Below are positions 17,556 to 26,938 of a stretch of DNA of 64,000 nt, in pieces. Within the stretch, counting starts at the first letter, position 1; every line of letters begins with the position of its first letter. The DNA comes from Chromatiaceae bacterium. Lineage in GTDB: Bacteria > Pseudomonadota > Gammaproteobacteria > Chromatiales > Chromatiaceae. Made by a program: the position numbers and the translations under genes. The notes beneath the pieces are model-generated. The model was not told where the DNA came from. It did not search any database and saw only the letters and a program-made list of their open reading frames with translations. The stretch lies in NCBI GenBank assembly GCA_013426805.1, contig JACDZG010000028.1, positions 1 through 64,000 of the forward strand, read 5' to 3'.

Positions 17556-17588
17556 AGCGGGCTCCTGTAGGAGCCCGCTTGCGGGCGG
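17556..17588. repeat. REP unit with compact palindrome
   Basis: AGCGGGCTCCTGTAGGAGCCCGCT (17556-17579) is a head-to-head pair of truncated REP arms. The right arm continues to a full single REP unit up to 17588. It lies 41 bases past the RAYT stop. Confidence 0.9.
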
Positions 17589-17628
17589 CACGCCGGTGCG
17601 AGACGCGTCGGCGTCCGCCCATCCGCGG

Positions 17629-18081
17629 TTAGACCCATCGCGCATCCCAATGCGGATAATCCCGAACCGATTGCACCAATCCCGCTCGGACCGGATTGGC
17701 GATGACGTACCTTGCGACAGCCCGAAGATCCTCTTCGTTGCGCAGCGCATGATCGTGGAATCCCTTTTGCCAAAGCCGCCCGGTGTGGCCCAACGCTCGG
17801 TTGATGGTGATCGCCGAGCGTGATTTCACCCGCAGGATCAGCCGCGACAGATCCGCATCGCCGAGTTCCACCAGCCAATGCAAATGATCGGGCATCACCA
17901 CAAACGCCCAAGTGACCGCCCAGCCCAGCGCGTCCGCCGCTCGAAGTTCCTGAACCACCAGGCGAGCGCACCAGAAATCCGCGAAGACCGGACGCCGACC
18001 TTGCGTGACGGTCGTGATCAAATAGACCTGCCCCGTTTCGGACCAGCGGCCTTTGCGCAGATCACATCCATGGGGTCCAAT
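17629..18081 (-). CDS. REP-associated tyrosine transposase (RAYT, Y1/IS200-like)
   Basis: The protein is about 150 residues with the HUH-type core: VYLITTVTQGRRPVF, VVMPDHLHWLVEL (His-hydrophobic-His metal site), then LWQKGFHDHAL and VIANPVRAGLV, the RAYT hallmark. RAYTs are single-copy domesticated transposases that mobilise the REP/REPIN palindromes around them. Here identical REPINs lie on both sides. No ATG is in frame; the start is near 18081 (ATT) or slightly downstream and is uncertain. Domain length and motifs look intact. Confidence 0.8.
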   Translation of the reverse strand: MGPHGCDLRKGRWSETGQVYLITTVTQGRRPVFADFWCARLVVQELRAADALGWAVTWAFVVMPDHLHWLVELGDADLSRLILRVKSRSAITINRALGHTGRLWQKGFHDHALRNEEDLRAVARYVIANPVRAGLVQSVRDYPHWDARWV

Positions 18082-18085
18082 ACGC

Positions 18086-18152
18086 GTAGGAGCCCGCTTG
18101 CGGGCGACCGCTCCCGATGACCGCTGACGGTCGCCCGCAAGCGGGCTCCTAC
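18086..18152. repeat. REPIN, 67 bases (copy 2)
   Basis: Identical to the 67-base repeat at 17470-17536 and in the same orientation. It lies immediately upstream of the RAYT coding sequence. Confidence 0.95.
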
Positions 18153-18216
18153 CGGTCATCGCGCACCCGTCGTCGTGATTCGGCCGGAGCAGCGCCATGT
18201 CATGGTCCTTCGCGCT

Positions 18217-18272
18217 GTAGGAGCCCGCTTGCGGGCGACGGTTCCGACGGTCGCCCGCAAGCGGGCTCCTAC
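18217..18272. repeat. REPIN, 56 bases, shorter spacer
   Basis: Same REP arms as the 67-base copies but with an 11-base shorter centre (GACGGTTCCGACGGTC). It sits between the RAYT and the lysS 3' end. Confidence 0.95.
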
Positions 18273-18322
18273 ACATGCCCACGGAACGCCTGCCCGACCA
18301 TGCACGGCAGATGGGTCCGCCC

Positions 18323-19858
18323 TCAGTCCTCCGGCCGCATGTGCGGAAACAGCAGCACGTCGCGGATCGAGGGTGAGTCGGTGAACAGCATCACCAACCG
18401 GTCGATGCCGATGCCCTCGCCCGCGGTAGGCGGCAGGCCGAACTCCAGGGCGCGGATGTAGTCGGCGTCGAAGAACATGGCTTCCTCATCCCCGGCATCC
18501 TTCTGCGCGACCTGATGGCGGAAGCGCTCGGCCTGATCCTCGGGGTCGTTCAGCTCCGAGAAGCCGTTGGCGATCTCGCGCCCGCCGATGAAGAACTCGA
18601 AACGGTCGGTGACCAGCGGGTTGCGATCATTGCCGCGGGCGAGCGGCGAGACCTCGGTAGGGTACTCGGTGATGAAGGTGGGTTGGATGAGCTGGTGTTC
18701 GCCGGTCTGTTCGAAGATCTCGATGTGGATGCGGCCCAGCCCCCAGTCGTCCTTGGCGTGAATGCCCAGGGTCGCCGCACTGCGCCGCGCGGCGTCCAAG
18801 TCATCGATGTCGGCCGGCGTGAACCCCGGATTGAAGCGCAACACGGCGTCGCGCACGCTCAGACGCTCGAACGGCAGACCAAAGTCGAACCGGGTGCCCT
18901 GATAGTCGAACACCGGGGTGCCCAGCACCGCCTCGGCCATGCCCCGCAGCAGGTCCTCGGTCAGGTCCATCAGGTCGCGGTAGTCCGCGTAGGCCTGATA
19001 GAACTCTAGCATGGTGAACTCGGGATTGTGGCGGGTGGACAGACCCTCGTTGCGGAAATTGCGGTTGATTTCATAGACGCGCTCGAACCCGCCGACCACC
19101 AGCCGCTTGAGATAGAGCTCCGGGGCGATCCGCAGGTACAGCGTCATATCGAGCGCATTGTGGTGGGTCACAAAGGGACGTGCGACCGCCCCCCCTGGGA
19201 TCACGTGCATCATCGGCGTTTCCACCTCCAGGAAGGCCCTGGAGTTCAGATAATCGCGGATGTACTGGATGATGGCGATGCGGGTGCGGAAAGCGGCACG
19301 GGTCGATTCGTTGACGATCAAATCCACGTAGCGCTGACGGTAACGCGTCTCCTGGTCGGCCAGACCATGCCACTTCTCGGGCAACGGCCGCAGCGCCTTG
19401 GTCAGCAGGCGCAGCGACTGACAGCGCACCGACAGTTCGCCGGTCTTGGTCTTGAACAAGGTCCCCGCGACGCCGACGATGTCGCCGATATCCAGGTCGC
19501 GCTTGTAGACGGCATAGACGTCCTCACCCAAGACCTCGCGCTGGGCGAAAATCTGGATGCGACCCGACATGTCCTGCACGTGGGAGAAGCTCGCCTTACC
19601 CATGATCCGCCGGCTCATCAGGCGGCCGGCAATGGTGACCCGGACCGGGGCCGCCTCCAGGGCCTCGACCGCCCAGTCGCCATAGTCGGCCAGCAGTTCA
19701 CCGGCGAGCGCGTCGCGCCGGAAGTCGTTGGGAAACGCGTTGCCCTGGGTGCGCAACTGCGCGAGCTTTTCGCGCCGCTGGGCGATCAGCTTGTTATCGT
19801 CGCGATTCTCCTCTGGCGCGGGCGCAGCACGCGACTCGTCCTGGATAGATTCAGACAT
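18323..19858 (-). CDS. lysS: Lysyl-tRNA synthetase, class II
   Basis: The protein is 511 residues, normal for bacterial class II LysRS. An OB-fold anticodon-binding domain ([18 protein letters not shown]) is followed by the class II core: motif 1 around [18 protein letters not shown], motif 2 [20 protein letters not shown], and motif 3 [13 protein letters not shown]. It attaches lysine to tRNA-Lys. ATG 19858 starts MSESIQDES. It lies 20 bases downstream of prfB on the same strand, the standard prfB-lysS operon. Confidence 0.97.
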   Translation of the reverse strand: MSESIQDESRAAPAPEENRDDNKLIAQRREKLAQLRTQGNAFPNDFRRDALAGELLADYGDWAVEALEAAPVRVTIAGRLMSRRIMGKASFSHVQDMSGRIQIFAQREVLGEDVYAVYKRDLDIGDIVGVAGTLFKTKTGELSVRCQSLRLLTKALRPLPEKWHGLADQETRYRQRYVDLIVNESTRAAFRTRIAIIQYIRDYLNSRAFLEVETPMMHVIPGGAVARPFVTHHNALDMTLYLRIAPELYLKRLVVGGFERVYEINRNFRNEGLSTRHNPEFTMLEFYQAYADYRDLMDLTEDLLRGMAEAVLGTPVFDYQGTRFDFGLPFERLSVRDAVLRFNPGFTPADIDDLDAARRSAATLGIHAKDDWGLGRIHIEIFEQTGEHQLIQPTFITEYPTEVSPLARGNDRNPLVTDRFEFFIGGREIANGFSELNDPEDQAERFRHQVAQKDAGDEEAMFFDADYIRALEFGLPPTAGEGIGIDRLVMLFTDSPSIRDVLLFPHMRPED

Positions 19859-19878
19859 CACCAACATGCTCCGGAAGG

Positions 19879-20974
<1,096 letters not shown>

Positions 20975-21117
20975 GATCGTTACTCCGGTTGATCGAACCC
21001 GTGAGTATACGGGCAGATGCAGGGTTGGCGCCATGACCGAGCGCGATGACGGGATTGACCCGGCCTGGGGTCGTCTATACTTTACCTCAAGCCAATCAAC
21101 CGTATCCGACCCCACTC

Positions 21118-21834
21118 ATGGCACGCCTACCCCGCTTTGTCTTGCCCGGTGTCCCGCAGCATGTGATCCAGCGCGGCAACAATCGCCAGCAAATTCTTTT
21201 CAAGGAAGAAGATTACTGGTTCCTGTGGGAAAAAATCGGTGCCGCCGCCGAGAAATTTGACTGCAAGATTCACGCCTACGTGCTGATGCCAAATCACTTG
21301 CATCTGGTGTTGACCCCCTTCAGCCAGGACGGCATCGGTAAGCTGATGCAGTACGTCGGACGCTACTATGTCCAATATTTCAACAATTGCTACGACCGCA
21401 CCGGCACCCTGTGGGAAGGCCGCTACCGCGCGACCCTCTTCGACCCGACCGCCTTCCTAGTTCCGATCAGTCAATACGTGGAGTCCAACCCGGTTCGTGC
21501 CGGACTGGTCGCGGCGCCGGCCGATTATGCCTGGTCGAGCTTCGCGGCCAACGCGACGGGTGTGGAAGACCGTCTGATCACCCCCCACGCCGCCTTCGAG
21601 CGACTGGGCCGCAGCCCGAAGACCCGTCAGACGGCCTATTTGAAAGGCTTCGGAAAACCGCTGGATGAGGCCCTGTTGAATCGCATCCGCGACGCCACCA
21701 ACAAAGCGTGGGTGTTGGGCGATCCAGCGTTCTGCACCCAGATCGAAGAGCAAGCGGACCGCCGCGCATCACCTCGCCCGCGCGGTGGTGACCGGCGTTC
21801 CGCCGCTTACCGCGAAGCCACCGGACGCGCCTAA
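21118..21834 (+). CDS. RAYT-like transposase (IS200/Y1 family, long form)
   Basis: The protein is 238 residues. It starts MARLPRFVLPGVPQHVIQRG, then NRQQILF, AYVLMPNHLHLVLTP (HUH metal site), GTLWEGRYRATL and VESNPVRAGLV, with a basic C-terminal tail. This is the longer RAYT group, distinct from the copy at 17629. ATG 21118 gives the conserved N-terminus. No REP palindromes of the GTAGGAGCCC type flank it, so its partners lie elsewhere. It looks intact. Confidence 0.85.
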   Translation: MARLPRFVLPGVPQHVIQRGNNRQQILFKEEDYWFLWEKIGAAAEKFDCKIHAYVLMPNHLHLVLTPFSQDGIGKLMQYVGRYYVQYFNNCYDRTGTLWEGRYRATLFDPTAFLVPISQYVESNPVRAGLVAAPADYAWSSFAANATGVEDRLITPHAAFERLGRSPKTRQTAYLKGFGKPLDEALLNRIRDATNKAWVLGDPAFCTQIEEQADRRASPRPRGGDRRSAAYREATGRA

Positions 21835-21842
21835 GCCAGCAC

Positions 21843-23696
21843 ATGAATCTAGACGAAGCACTCCGCCCGGAAGGGCAAAGCCCGTGGACCCGGCTCCTGG
21901 GAACCGGCCTGCCCGCGCGCACCCTGGATTTACGTTTCGATTGCCTGCTACCCCGCGGATCACGTCATCGTCCGGACGTGGATCCACAGCGGGTCAGGAT
22001 GCGTTATCTCACCGAGCGGGAGAATCCTTGGGCGCTGTTGGCGACGATCACCGAGCATGCCCGTCTGGTCAATCGCAGCCGGGTCTCACTTGATACACGG
22101 TTTACTATAGCAGAGATCGGACTGACGGCCGTCGCCGGAATCGCCCGCGGTATGGTGACCGAGCAACTCGCACGCCGCGGCGGCGTACCCGAGGAACCGG
22201 GACGTCGGGATGCCCTGAACGCGCTATCAACGGCTCTGCGGGTCCTGCTCACGGCTTACGAACTGGTTTTTCAAACCGATTACGGCAAAGGTCGATTCTG
22301 GTACGTGCGGTCGCGACGCCGCATCCATCAGTGCGCCCATCGCCTGCTCGAGGTGATCGGGATGATACAACAAGTGTACGCCCTGCGCTATCAGCGCCTG
22401 GACGGCGATCTGTGGCGCACCGCAAACACCGTCTATCGGGTGATGCTCGAATACGAACTGGTCGAGATCCCCCAGGAGACCGTGGGCGCGCTGCTCGGAT
22501 CACTCATCGGACGCCAGCAACGCAGCATCCAGGACCTCTACGCGGCCATTCAGGTCCCTGAGATCATCGGCTGTCTGAGCTGGCCGGAGGCACTGTTTCC
22601 CTATGCGCTGGACTATTGCCGATTGCTATCGAATGCGATACGTTTTCTCCCATCGAACGGCACCGCGTGCGGTGAGTTCCAGTTACTGACCGGTTGCTAT
22701 GCGGACCGTGAACCGGCGCGGGAACCGCTGCCGGAGGACATGGGACCGGCCCTGCTGATCGATTACACGAACCTCGCGATGCAGGCCCGAACCGATTTCG
22801 ACCAGTTGCGCCGCGCGCGTGCCGCTCGTAACCCGCAGGCCCTGCCCCGCCGCTTCGCGCCACTGCATCCGTCGCAGTTACTGACCACCGGCTATCTCTT
22901 GGAGGGCATTGCCGAGCGTCGTTTACTGGCCTGGTCCGCACCCGGCAGCCGCCCCGAGGAGCGGGATCTGCGTATCCATGCGAGTTTTCAGGATGTTTAC
23001 GATCACCTCCTGGCGATCTTCGAGCCCACCGGGCGCATCGCCGCCACCCGCGAGCTCTCCGACATGTTCGCACAGCGCTCCGCCGCCATCGGCGAAGACC
23101 ACACGGCGACCGAATCCAGCCTCTGGTACATTCTCCAGGAGGCACCCGAGTATCTGCGCCTCCACACCCAGGAAACCCGCTTTACCCATCGCCTGACGAT
23201 CGGCTCCTTCCTCGCCTATGGGGTCGGCGAGGCCGGCATCCGCCGTCCCCGCCTGGGCAAAGTCACCCGCATCCATCGCCCGGATACGGGCATGGTTCAG
23301 GTGGACGTGGCCGTCATCGCCGATTACGCCCGTCCGAGCGCAATCCGACCGTTCGAAGGAAGCACTGCATCGAGCATTGCCGCCCCCACCGCCGCACCCA
23401 TCCGAGTCCTGTTGACCTACGGGGACGCCGCGGGCTGGGGTCTGCTACTCCCCGACCAGGCGCAGTTTTGGGAAGATTCCACGGTATTGCTGATCAGTGG
23501 CGGCAAGGATATCCGCCTCGAGCTGGGCGCGTTGCGGGATCTGGGGGAGGGCTACGGTCTGTTTCGGCTCAAAGCACGGCTGAACCAGGGCGTTCGCCCC
23601 GCCTACCCGACGGCGCTGGCCGGTAATGCCGCCGGGGGCGATCCGGTTGTCGCACCCGGATACCAGTCGGCATCGCCGGCAGCGGCACCAGGATGA
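21843..23696 (+). CDS. Conserved hypothetical protein, 617 aa
   Basis: I do not recognise the family. The middle is strongly helical. A C-terminal region about residues 455-500 (RLTIGSFLAYGVGEAGIRRP then RLGKVTRIHRPDTGMVQVDV) looks like a small beta barrel reminiscent of PilZ-like or SH3-like domains, which would fit a regulatory protein. There is no signal peptide or membrane segment, so it is probably cytoplasmic. The stop overlaps the start of the next gene (ATGA at 23693), indicating an operon of 21843, 23693 and perhaps 24276. The RAYT gene ends 8 bases upstream. Confidence 0.6.
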   Translation: MNLDEALRPEGQSPWTRLLGTGLPARTLDLRFDCLLPRGSRHRPDVDPQRVRMRYLTERENPWALLATITEHARLVNRSRVSLDTRFTIAEIGLTAVAGIARGMVTEQLARRGGVPEEPGRRDALNALSTALRVLLTAYELVFQTDYGKGRFWYVRSRRRIHQCAHRLLEVIGMIQQVYALRYQRLDGDLWRTANTVYRVMLEYELVEIPQETVGALLGSLIGRQQRSIQDLYAAIQVPEIIGCLSWPEALFPYALDYCRLLSNAIRFLPSNGTACGEFQLLTGCYADREPAREPLPEDMGPALLIDYTNLAMQARTDFDQLRRARAARNPQALPRRFAPLHPSQLLTTGYLLEGIAERRLLAWSAPGSRPEERDLRIHASFQDVYDHLLAIFEPTGRIAATRELSDMFAQRSAAIGEDHTATESSLWYILQEAPEYLRLHTQETRFTHRLTIGSFLAYGVGEAGIRRPRLGKVTRIHRPDTGMVQVDVAVIADYARPSAIRPFEGSTASSIAAPTAAPIRVLLTYGDAAGWGLLLPDQAQFWEDSTVLLISGGKDIRLELGALRDLGEGYGLFRLKARLNQGVRPAYPTALAGNAAGGDPVVAPGYQSASPAAAPG

Positions 23697-24265
23697 CACT
23701 CAGGCGCGTCACCCACCCTCGGCGACTGACCGGCGGCGGCCTGTGTTGTTCGCTGCTGCTGGTTTGGGCGAGCACTGCGGCAACGACGTTGCGCGACTCC
23801 GGCTACGGCGACGGCAGCTTGGTCGATCGCGGCGGCAACTACTATTACCCGCAACCCGACGGCAGCTACCTGGACCCTTACGGCTCGCGCTACCACCCGC
23901 TTGGGGACGGGGTTTATGCGGATGCCATCGGCAACAGGATCGAGGACGGGAGATCACCGGATGCCCCTGCGGCGGACCCACCCCGGGATGCGTTCGGCGC
24001 ACCAGCGCGCGTTGAGACCAAGGTGCCGGACACCGGCTCCCGGCCGGAGCAAGGCGACGACCCGGCGCCCGCCCGCCCCGGCTCACTCCCGGGAGATCGC
24101 GCCGATCACGTCGACAACGCGGTGTTCGGCTCCATGTATCTGGAGGACGCCGGGGACGGATATCTTGAGATCACCCCCGACGCCTTCGCCCCCGACCCGC
24201 GCCTGGCCCCATCGCCGCAATCATCACCGACCCCTGCCCTTAACCGACCCGCCGGTCTTGACTGA
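23693..24265 (+). CDS. Secreted hypothetical protein, Gly/Tyr/Pro-rich
   Basis: The protein is 190 residues. An N-terminal signal (GGLCCSLLLVWASTAATT) could be a lipoprotein-like or Sec signal. Next come short repeats of the form D-G-S-Y-x-D-P-Y-G (GGNYYYPQPDGSYLDPYGSR), then a disordered Pro/Asp-rich tail. Such YYYP/DPYG motifs occur in small exported proteins of unknown function. Translation is coupled to the upstream gene by ATGA overlap. Confidence 0.55.
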   Translation: MTLRRVTHPRRLTGGGLCCSLLLVWASTAATTLRDSGYGDGSLVDRGGNYYYPQPDGSYLDPYGSRYHPLGDGVYADAIGNRIEDGRSPDAPAADPPRDAFGAPARVETKVPDTGSRPEQGDDPAPARPGSLPGDRADHVDNAVFGSMYLEDAGDGYLEITPDAFAPDPRLAPSPQSSPTPALNRPAGLD

Positions 24266-24275
24266 TCGCAAAACC

Positions 24276-24851
24276 ATGAACCAGGACGCGATTGCCGCCG
24301 TCTTTCACCTCTATGATCCACCCGTGTGGCTGGTGACCGCCGCCTACGACGGACGCCGTGGCGGCCTGATCGCCACCTCGGCGGTCCGTGCGTCGATCGT
24401 CGCGGAGCAGCCGCGGATGCTGATCGCCATCGCCCGCCACCATCACACCTGGGGGTTGATCGCGGGCAGCGGGCGCTTCGCCCTGCACCTGTTGCCGATC
24501 AGCGGCCTGGATGCGGTTTGGCGTTTCGGACTCCAGAGCGGCCATCAGCAGGATAAATTCGCCGACTTGCCGCCGGAGACGACGCCGGATGGCAACCCGC
24601 GCTATGCCGACTGTGTCGCCTGGCTCGACTGCCGGGTGGAGGAGACGCTGGATATCGGCGACCGCAGTGTCTACGTTGCCGCAGTCACCGAGGGCGCGGT
24701 GCCGGGAAACGGACCAGTCTTAAGTGTCGCCACGCTGCTGCGGAATGCACCCGGCGAGCGGCGCGCGGAACTCGATCGACGCTATGCCGCCGATCAGGCC
24801 AGTGACCGCGAGGCGATCCGGATTTGGCGCCGGGACCGGGGTCTGGCCTGA
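24276..24851 (+). CDS. Flavin reductase-like domain protein
   Basis: The protein is 191 residues with the FMN-binding split barrel: PPVWLVTAAYDGRRGGLIAT, MLIAIARHHHTWGLI, GRFALHLLP and later VAWLDCRVEETLDIGDRSVY. It probably reduces free flavin using NAD(P)H or supports a partner oxygenase, although none is adjacent. ATG 24276 is preferred; an in-frame upstream stretch from 23901 is not similar to the family and overlaps the preceding gene. Confidence 0.75.
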   Translation: MNQDAIAAVFHLYDPPVWLVTAAYDGRRGGLIATSAVRASIVAEQPRMLIAIARHHHTWGLIAGSGRFALHLLPISGLDAVWRFGLQSGHQQDKFADLPPETTPDGNPRYADCVAWLDCRVEETLDIGDRSVYVAAVTEGAVPGNGPVLSVATLLRNAPGERRAELDRRYAADQASDREAIRIWRRDRGLA

Positions 24852-25087
24852 CGGGTGCCTGCCGCTCAGGAGATCCGCACCCTCCGCCAAGGAGCACTGA
24901 CCTGATTCGACGCTGCCGCTATACTTGGAAGATACGCAAGGAAATGCGGCGATCGAGTGTCAGTTTTTCTTACACCGGAGTCGTTCGCAGCGGCAAAACA
25001 GGAGTCTGCCATACGACAGATCAAGTAGATTGCTCGATGGTATGAAATTCGCTTGCGCTCACTTGATCACGGCCTTCAGGAGTTACG

Positions 25088-25699
25088 ATGATCCATCAGC
25101 CCTTGGAACCCAACACGGATCGCGAGCCGCTGCTTCAGGACCGACGGCGCTTGCTACAGGCCGCGGCGGCAGCGGCGCCGCTCATCGCAACACTGCCGAA
25201 CGGGGCCGCGGCGGCGACCGCCAGTACCGCTCAGTGCATCGTGATATCACGTAAAGCCAAGCCTCTGAACAACGTCATCCCGGACGCTACCCCGCCGAGT
25301 GATACCTTTGTGCGTCAGCATGGCACCATGGCAGTCTTCCACCTCAACGCGCAACCGAACACGAAAGAAACAGTCTACTCAATGGCGTTCGATCCCGTCC
25401 CCGGCACCTATTACAAGAGCGACGGCGTTGTGTTTGACCCCACCGAATGGACTAAGGAAACCGAGAACCCCGTTCTGCTGTTGCGTGTATTCCGACCCGT
25501 TAGCGACAACGGCAATCCCGACACCAACCCAACCTCAATGGCTGATTGCGGGACTACCCCGATCCCCCCACAGTGTATCTTTCCGGTGACTCAACAGGAG
25601 TCGAGCAACATGGGCAACATGGGCATCGCCGCCAGTTGCCTGTGCTCGGTCAACCCCAATCTGCTGGGCACAGGGGCCTGTGACGCGTTCCAACCGTGA
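25088..25699 (+). CDS. Secreted six-cysteine protein of the HprK-related cluster
   Basis: The protein is 203 residues. The N-terminus has a twin-arginine-like signal (DRRRLLQAAAAAAPLIATL, cleavage near NGAAAA). The mature part carries six cysteines (QCIV, ADCG, PQCI, SCLC and ACDAF), enough for three disulfides or a metal/cluster site, and ends shortly after the last Cys. I do not recognise a family. It opens a tight cluster: the PqqD-like gene follows after 20 bases. It is the natural candidate for a substrate or product of the kinase/chaperone system, which is inference from position only. The 236 bases upstream (24852-25087) hold no gene and probably contain the promoter. Confidence 0.6.
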   Translation: MIHQPLEPNTDREPLLQDRRRLLQAAAAAAPLIATLPNGAAAATASTAQCIVISRKAKPLNNVIPDATPPSDTFVRQHGTMAVFHLNAQPNTKETVYSMAFDPVPGTYYKSDGVVFDPTEWTKETENPVLLLRVFRPVSDNGNPDTNPTSMADCGTTPIPPQCIFPVTQQESSNMGNMGIAASCLCSVNPNLLGTGACDAFQP

Positions 25700-25721
25700 G
25701 CCTGATCCGGTTGGGGGCTTG

Positions 25722-26021
25722 ATGAAGGAACCGGCACCAGGCGGTGATCAGTACCTCAGCTCGGCCGACACGCGCATTGTGGCAACCTGGGGCGCCGAGA
25801 GCAGTGTGTACTGCCGCCGCACCGGCGATACCCACCTGCTGAGCATCCTCCCGGCCGAGTTGCTCGCCATGCTGCCCGCGGAGCCGACGGACCTCGGGAC
25901 GGTCACCGCCCGCATGGCGCGGTTATGTGCGCAACCCGTCACCCCGGAATGGACCACACGCATCCGTTCCATGCTCGACGAACTGGTCCGCCTCGAACTC
26001 GTCGACCGGTTACCGGGGTGA
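25722..26021 (+). CDS. PqqD-like peptide chaperone of the HPr-rel-A system
   Basis: The protein is about 99 residues. It shares the small PqqD fold used to hand peptide substrates to modifying enzymes and belongs to the group always paired with HprK-related kinase A. Recognisable parts are VATWGAESSVYCRRTGDTHL and LLSILPAELLAML, and helical turns ending RLELVDRLPG. The start is taken as ATG 25722 (MKEPAPGGDQY); an upstream in-frame start at 25680 overlaps the previous gene. The stop overlaps the next start. Confidence 0.7.
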   Translation: MKEPAPGGDQYLSSADTRIVATWGAESSVYCRRTGDTHLLSILPAELLAMLPAEPTDLGTVTARMARLCAQPVTPEWTTRIRSMLDELVRLELVDRLPG

Positions 26022-26938
26022 CCCTGTCGGAGTTGAGGCAAGCGCAGGGATGGCGCGGATGCGCCGGCGACGATCTGTATTACCGCTGCGGGCCCTTCAT
26101 CGTCCAGTTGCGGTCGCGACTCGCCGACACGCTCGACCTGCTGGAGCAATTCTACGGCCCCTGCTGGGCCAGCCGCAGCCCCGCCGTCGCGCATTTTCAG
26201 GTTGAGGTCAACAGCGCGCCAGGACTCCGGCGCTGGTGGCGCTCTCAAACCGTGTTCGCATTGGACGGTCTGCATCCATTCGAGCCCTTTCCCCGCGCAC
26301 AAGCATTTGCGCTGCTTGAATGGGGCCTGAACTGGAGTATCGCCACCCGCGCCCACCAGTATCTGATGCTGCACGCGGGTGCACTGGAACGCAAGGGCCA
26401 AGCATTGTTGCTGCCCGCCATGCCGGGCGCGGGCAAGAGTACGCTCAGCGCCGCCCTTGCCTACCGCGGCTGGCGACTGCTCGGCGACGAGTTTGGACTG
26501 ATCCGCCCCGCTGACGGTGCCATCGTGCCGCTGCCACGCGCCATTCCACTGAAAAACCGGTCGATTCCGGTCATTCGCGAGTTCTTGCCGGACGCCTTTC
26601 TCGGGCCTGTCTTCCCCAAGACCAGAAAGGGTGACGTCGCTCACCTGCGGCCACCGCTCCCAAGCCTGGAACGTCAGACCGAACCGGCACATCCGCGCTG
26701 GATTACCTTTCCGCGGTTTGTACCCGGCTTGCGACGGCCGCAACTCAAGCGCCTGGAAAAGAGCCTTGGATTCACTCGCCTGGCACAGAACGCCTTCAAC
26801 TATCGCCTGCTCGGCGAAGACGGGTTCACGACCCTGGTCCGCCTGGTGCGTGAGTGCGCATGCTTCAGCCTGGACTATGGCGATCTCGACACGGCCATCG
26901 CGCGGATCGCGGAGATCACCGCGGATGCACCCCGCTAA
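26018..26938 (+). CDS. HprK-related kinase A
   Basis: The protein is about 306 residues. A lead domain is followed by an HPr-kinase-like P-loop PAMPGAGKSTLSAAL, then YRGWRLLGDEFGLI (the GDE metal-binding motif) and IPLKNRSIPVIREF. HprK phosphorylates a seryl side chain in Gram-positive sugar regulation, but this subfamily belongs to a peptide-handling gene cluster whose substrate is unknown. The start is a GTG at 26018 overlapping the preceding stop. The stop lies 14 bases inside the next gene, showing tight coupling. Confidence 0.8.
   Translation: MTLSELRQAQGWRGCAGDDLYYRCGPFIVQLRSRLADTLDLLEQFYGPCWASRSPAVAHFQVEVNSAPGLRRWWRSQTVFALDGLHPFEPFPRAQAFALLEWGLNWSIATRAHQYLMLHAGALERKGQALLLPAMPGAGKSTLSAALAYRGWRLLGDEFGLIRPADGAIVPLPRAIPLKNRSIPVIREFLPDAFLGPVFPKTRKGDVAHLRPPLPSLERQTEPAHPRWITFPRFVPGLRRPQLKRLEKSLGFTRLAQNAFNYRLLGEDGFTTLVRLVRECACFSLDYGDLDTAIARIAEITADAPR

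Noticed and set aside
17470-18272. Array of repeated palindromes that could suggest CRISPR
   Set aside because: Spacing is irregular, each unit is itself an inverted pair, and a RAYT transposase lies inside. This is a REPIN locus and there are no cas genes.
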